A DNA stretch of 64,000 nucleotides from assembly GCA_021300015.1 (NCBI GenBank), contig JAJTFB010000007.1, positions 20,201-84,200 on the forward strand. Reading direction: 5' to 3'. Under the pieces are notes generated by a model. That model was not told the origin of the DNA and made no database searches. It saw only the letters and a program-made list of their open reading frames with translations. This document shows, one piece after another, positions 62,471 through 64,000 of the stretch. Each line of letters opens with the position of its first letter. The stretch's first letter is position 1. The translations under genes and the position numbers were made by a program. Source of the stretch: Pirellula sp. Lineage in GTDB: Bacteria > Planctomycetota > Planctomycetia > Pirellulales > Pirellulaceae.

Positions 62471-63715
62471 ATGCACATCAACCGCGAACGCCTCCTCGAC
62501 CGATTCCTGCAATATGTCAAGATCGGGACCACCGCAAATCCCAACACCCAGGACTACCCGAGCAGTCGAGGACAATGGCTCCTGGGCGAGCTGCTCGTCA
62601 AGCAGTTGCGTTCCATAGGGATCGAGGATGCCGAACAAGACGTCCACGGGCTCGTCTGGGGGACCGTCCCCGCAACCTGTCCCGGCCCGGTCCCCACCAT
62701 CCTCCTGAACGCCCATCTGGACACCTCCCCAGAAGCCCCAGGAGATCACTGCAAACCCGAAGTCATCGAACCCTACTCAGGCGGCGATATCCCTCTTGCC
62801 AACGGAGACAAAATCGAGCTCTCCCATTCCCCAGAACTCGCCTCGCTCGTCGGCAAAACCCTCGTGGTCACCGATGGCAAAACACTCCTGGGTGCCGACG
62901 ATAAAGCAGGCGTGGCGTCGATCATGGAAGTGGCCCACTACCTGATCGAACGACCTAGCATTCCTCACGGTCCGATCCGTATCCTCTTTACCTGCGATGA
63001 GGAAATCGGGCGAGGAACCCGACACTTCGATCTCTCCAAGGCCGGGGCAATCGCCGGATACACCCTCGATGGTGGCGCTTCGGGAACCATCGACGTCGAA
63101 ACCTTCTCTGCAGACTTGGCCACGATCAAGTTCTACGGCCATAACACCCACCCCTCGGTGGGCAAAGGAAAAATGGTCAATGCGATCAAAGCTGCAAGCC
63201 TCTTTGTCGCAAGCCTCCCGATCGACCGTCTCTCCCCGGAAACCACTTGCAACCGCGAAGGCTTCCTCCACCCCTACGTGTTCCAAGGTTCGGTCTCCGA
63301 GGCGAGCGTCCAAGTTCTGCTCCGTGATTTTGATACCGCGAAACTCGCCGAACATGCGGACCTGCTCCGCCAACTCGCCGAGGACATGCAACAGGGCGAT
63401 AAGCGACTGCGCATCGAAATCCACATCGAAGAGCAATACCGAAACCTCGGCGACAAACTCCGGGAATTCCCACTAGCAGCAGATTTGGCCGAACAAGCCT
63501 TCCGAAAACTCGGCCGATCCTCCAAACGCGATGCGATTCGCGGTGGAAGCGACGGGTCGCTCATGTCCCACCTTGGCCTACCTACCCCTAACCTCTCCGT
63601 AGGACAATACAACATTCACTCAACCAAAGAATTCGCTTGTTTGGACGAAATGGTCCAAGCCGTCGAGCACGCAGTGGTCCTCGCAGAACTTTGGGCCCAA
63701 CAAGGCCGCTTCTAG
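62471..63715 (+). CDS. pepT: Peptidase T (tripeptidase)
   Basis: A 414-residue M20B metallopeptidase. Zinc ligands and catalytic residues are in LLNAHLDTSPEAPG (His and Asp), GADDKAGVASIMEV (bridging Asp), FTCDEEIGRGTRHF (catalytic Glu pair) and LDGGASGTIDVETF. The dimerisation domain contains HNTHPSVGKGKMVNAI. It releases the N-terminal residue of tripeptides in the cytoplasm. The ATG at 62471 gives a standard N-terminus, and 79 bases separate it from the large membrane-protein gene. Confidence 0.92.
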   Translation: MHINRERLLDRFLQYVKIGTTANPNTQDYPSSRGQWLLGELLVKQLRSIGIEDAEQDVHGLVWGTVPATCPGPVPTILLNAHLDTSPEAPGDHCKPEVIEPYSGGDIPLANGDKIELSHSPELASLVGKTLVVTDGKTLLGADDKAGVASIMEVAHYLIERPSIPHGPIRILFTCDEEIGRGTRHFDLSKAGAIAGYTLDGGASGTIDVETFSADLATIKFYGHNTHPSVGKGKMVNAIKAASLFVASLPIDRLSPETTCNREGFLHPYVFQGSVSEASVQVLLRDFDTAKLAEHADLLRQLAEDMQQGDKRLRIEIHIEEQYRNLGDKLREFPLAADLAEQAFRKLGRSSKRDAIRGGSDGSLMSHLGLPTPNLSVGQYNIHSTKEFACLDEMVQAVEHAVVLAELWAQQGRF

Positions 63716-63787
63716 AGAATCGACGCAGCGTGCCCCCCCGAAATCCTCACAGGATCTCAGCAAACAAGAAACGAAAGCCCATAAGGA

Positions 63788-64000
63788 ATGATCAACCACT
63801 GGATCGATGGAACCCTCAGGCACGCACAACTGCTCCTTGCCTTTGCCCGCAACAGCCTAGTGCGCGATATGACCTTCCGAGGTAATTTCATCGTCGACTG
63901 CATCTCAAGCCTCGCTTGGCTGACGATGAACTTAGGTTTCTACCTCCTTATTTTCTTCCACGTGCGCAGCATCGGAGCCTCCACGGGATGGGGACGAGAT
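63788..64000 (+). CDS. ABC-2 type permease (3' end outside window)
   Basis: Seventy-one codons run to the window edge. The N-terminus (HAQLLLAFARNSLVRDMTFR) and following hydrophobic segment (SSLAWLTMNLGFYLLIFFHV) match the ABC-2 permease family that usually occurs in a three-gene operon with an ATPase and a second permease. AGGA abuts the ATG at 63788. The transported substrate is unknown. Confidence 0.7.
   Translation, partial: MINHWIDGTLRHAQLLLAFARNSLVRDMTFRGNFIVDCISSLAWLTMNLGFYLLIFFHVRSIGASTGWGRD

Overview
The window looks like a piece of a planctomycete chromosome, most likely Pirellulaceae-like. The markers are two pairs of cytochrome-c/DUF1549/DUF1553 proteins with Tat-exported DUF1501 proteins (10062-14160 and 38693-42891), a DUF1559 prepilin-like protein followed by a small lipoprotein (14458-15998), Gfo/Idh/MocA and isochorismatase/ThuA enzymes, SGNH-DUF1080 and tricorn-like exported hydrolases, and a Ser/Thr kinase. 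No tRNA, rRNA, CRISPR array or complete insertion sequence was recognised. Genes lie on both strands in short runs.

Layout. 1-4.1 kb is accessory in character: the end of a WYL regulator, a remnant and two full copies of an Rpn-type PD-(D/E)XK nuclease gene, and a nucleotidyltransferase. 4.1-9.7 kb holds a serine hydrolase, a truncated signal-peptide gene, moaD, a 2-hydroxyacid dehydrogenase, two tatA-like genes and homoserine dehydrogenase. 10-16 kb is the first DUF1549/DUF1501 pair plus DUF1559. 16-29 kb carries a Dabb protein, a SpoU methylase, a DapA-like aldolase, a Cys-rich repeat protein, an alpha/beta hydrolase, a tricorn-like protease, an oxidoreductase, an isochorismatase-ThuA fusion, a PLP decarboxylase and an SGNH-DUF1080 fusion. 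29.2-29.6 kb is a long inverted repeat with purine and pyrimidine tracts. 29.6-33.2 kb is a divergent oxyR-katG peroxide module. 33.5-38.6 kb has a LuxR regulator, a serine hydrolase and an ABC exporter fused to DUF1854. 42.9-44.8 kb holds a ferredoxin and citrate synthase.

44.9-49.7 kb looks like a MurNAc scavenging cluster: murQ, divergent from a sodium:solute symporter and an AmiE-like/NamZ gene. That last gene is split in two by an 11-bp insertion. 49.7-55.3 kb has a secreted protein, dnaX, DUF2007, PqiA-like and FAD oxidoreductase genes. 55.4-58.7 kb is an apparent operon of aldo/keto reductase, HD phosphohydrolase and a protein kinase with an N-terminal H-NOX (haem NO/O2-binding) domain. 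The window ends with a large orphan membrane protein, pepT and the start of an ABC-2 permease.

The observations I rate highest are: (i) two A10 tracts in the dnaX linker, each followed closely by stops in both alternative frames, one also followed by a 10-bp hairpin, which suggests slippage or frameshifting to make a gamma-like subunit; (ii) the H-NOX-Ser/Thr kinase fusion; (iii) the MurNAc cluster and its split gene; (iv) a 15-nt perfect complementarity between the dnaX ribosome-binding site and its 3' flank; (v) the duplicated rpn genes with a compensatory base-pair change in their shared 3' hairpin.
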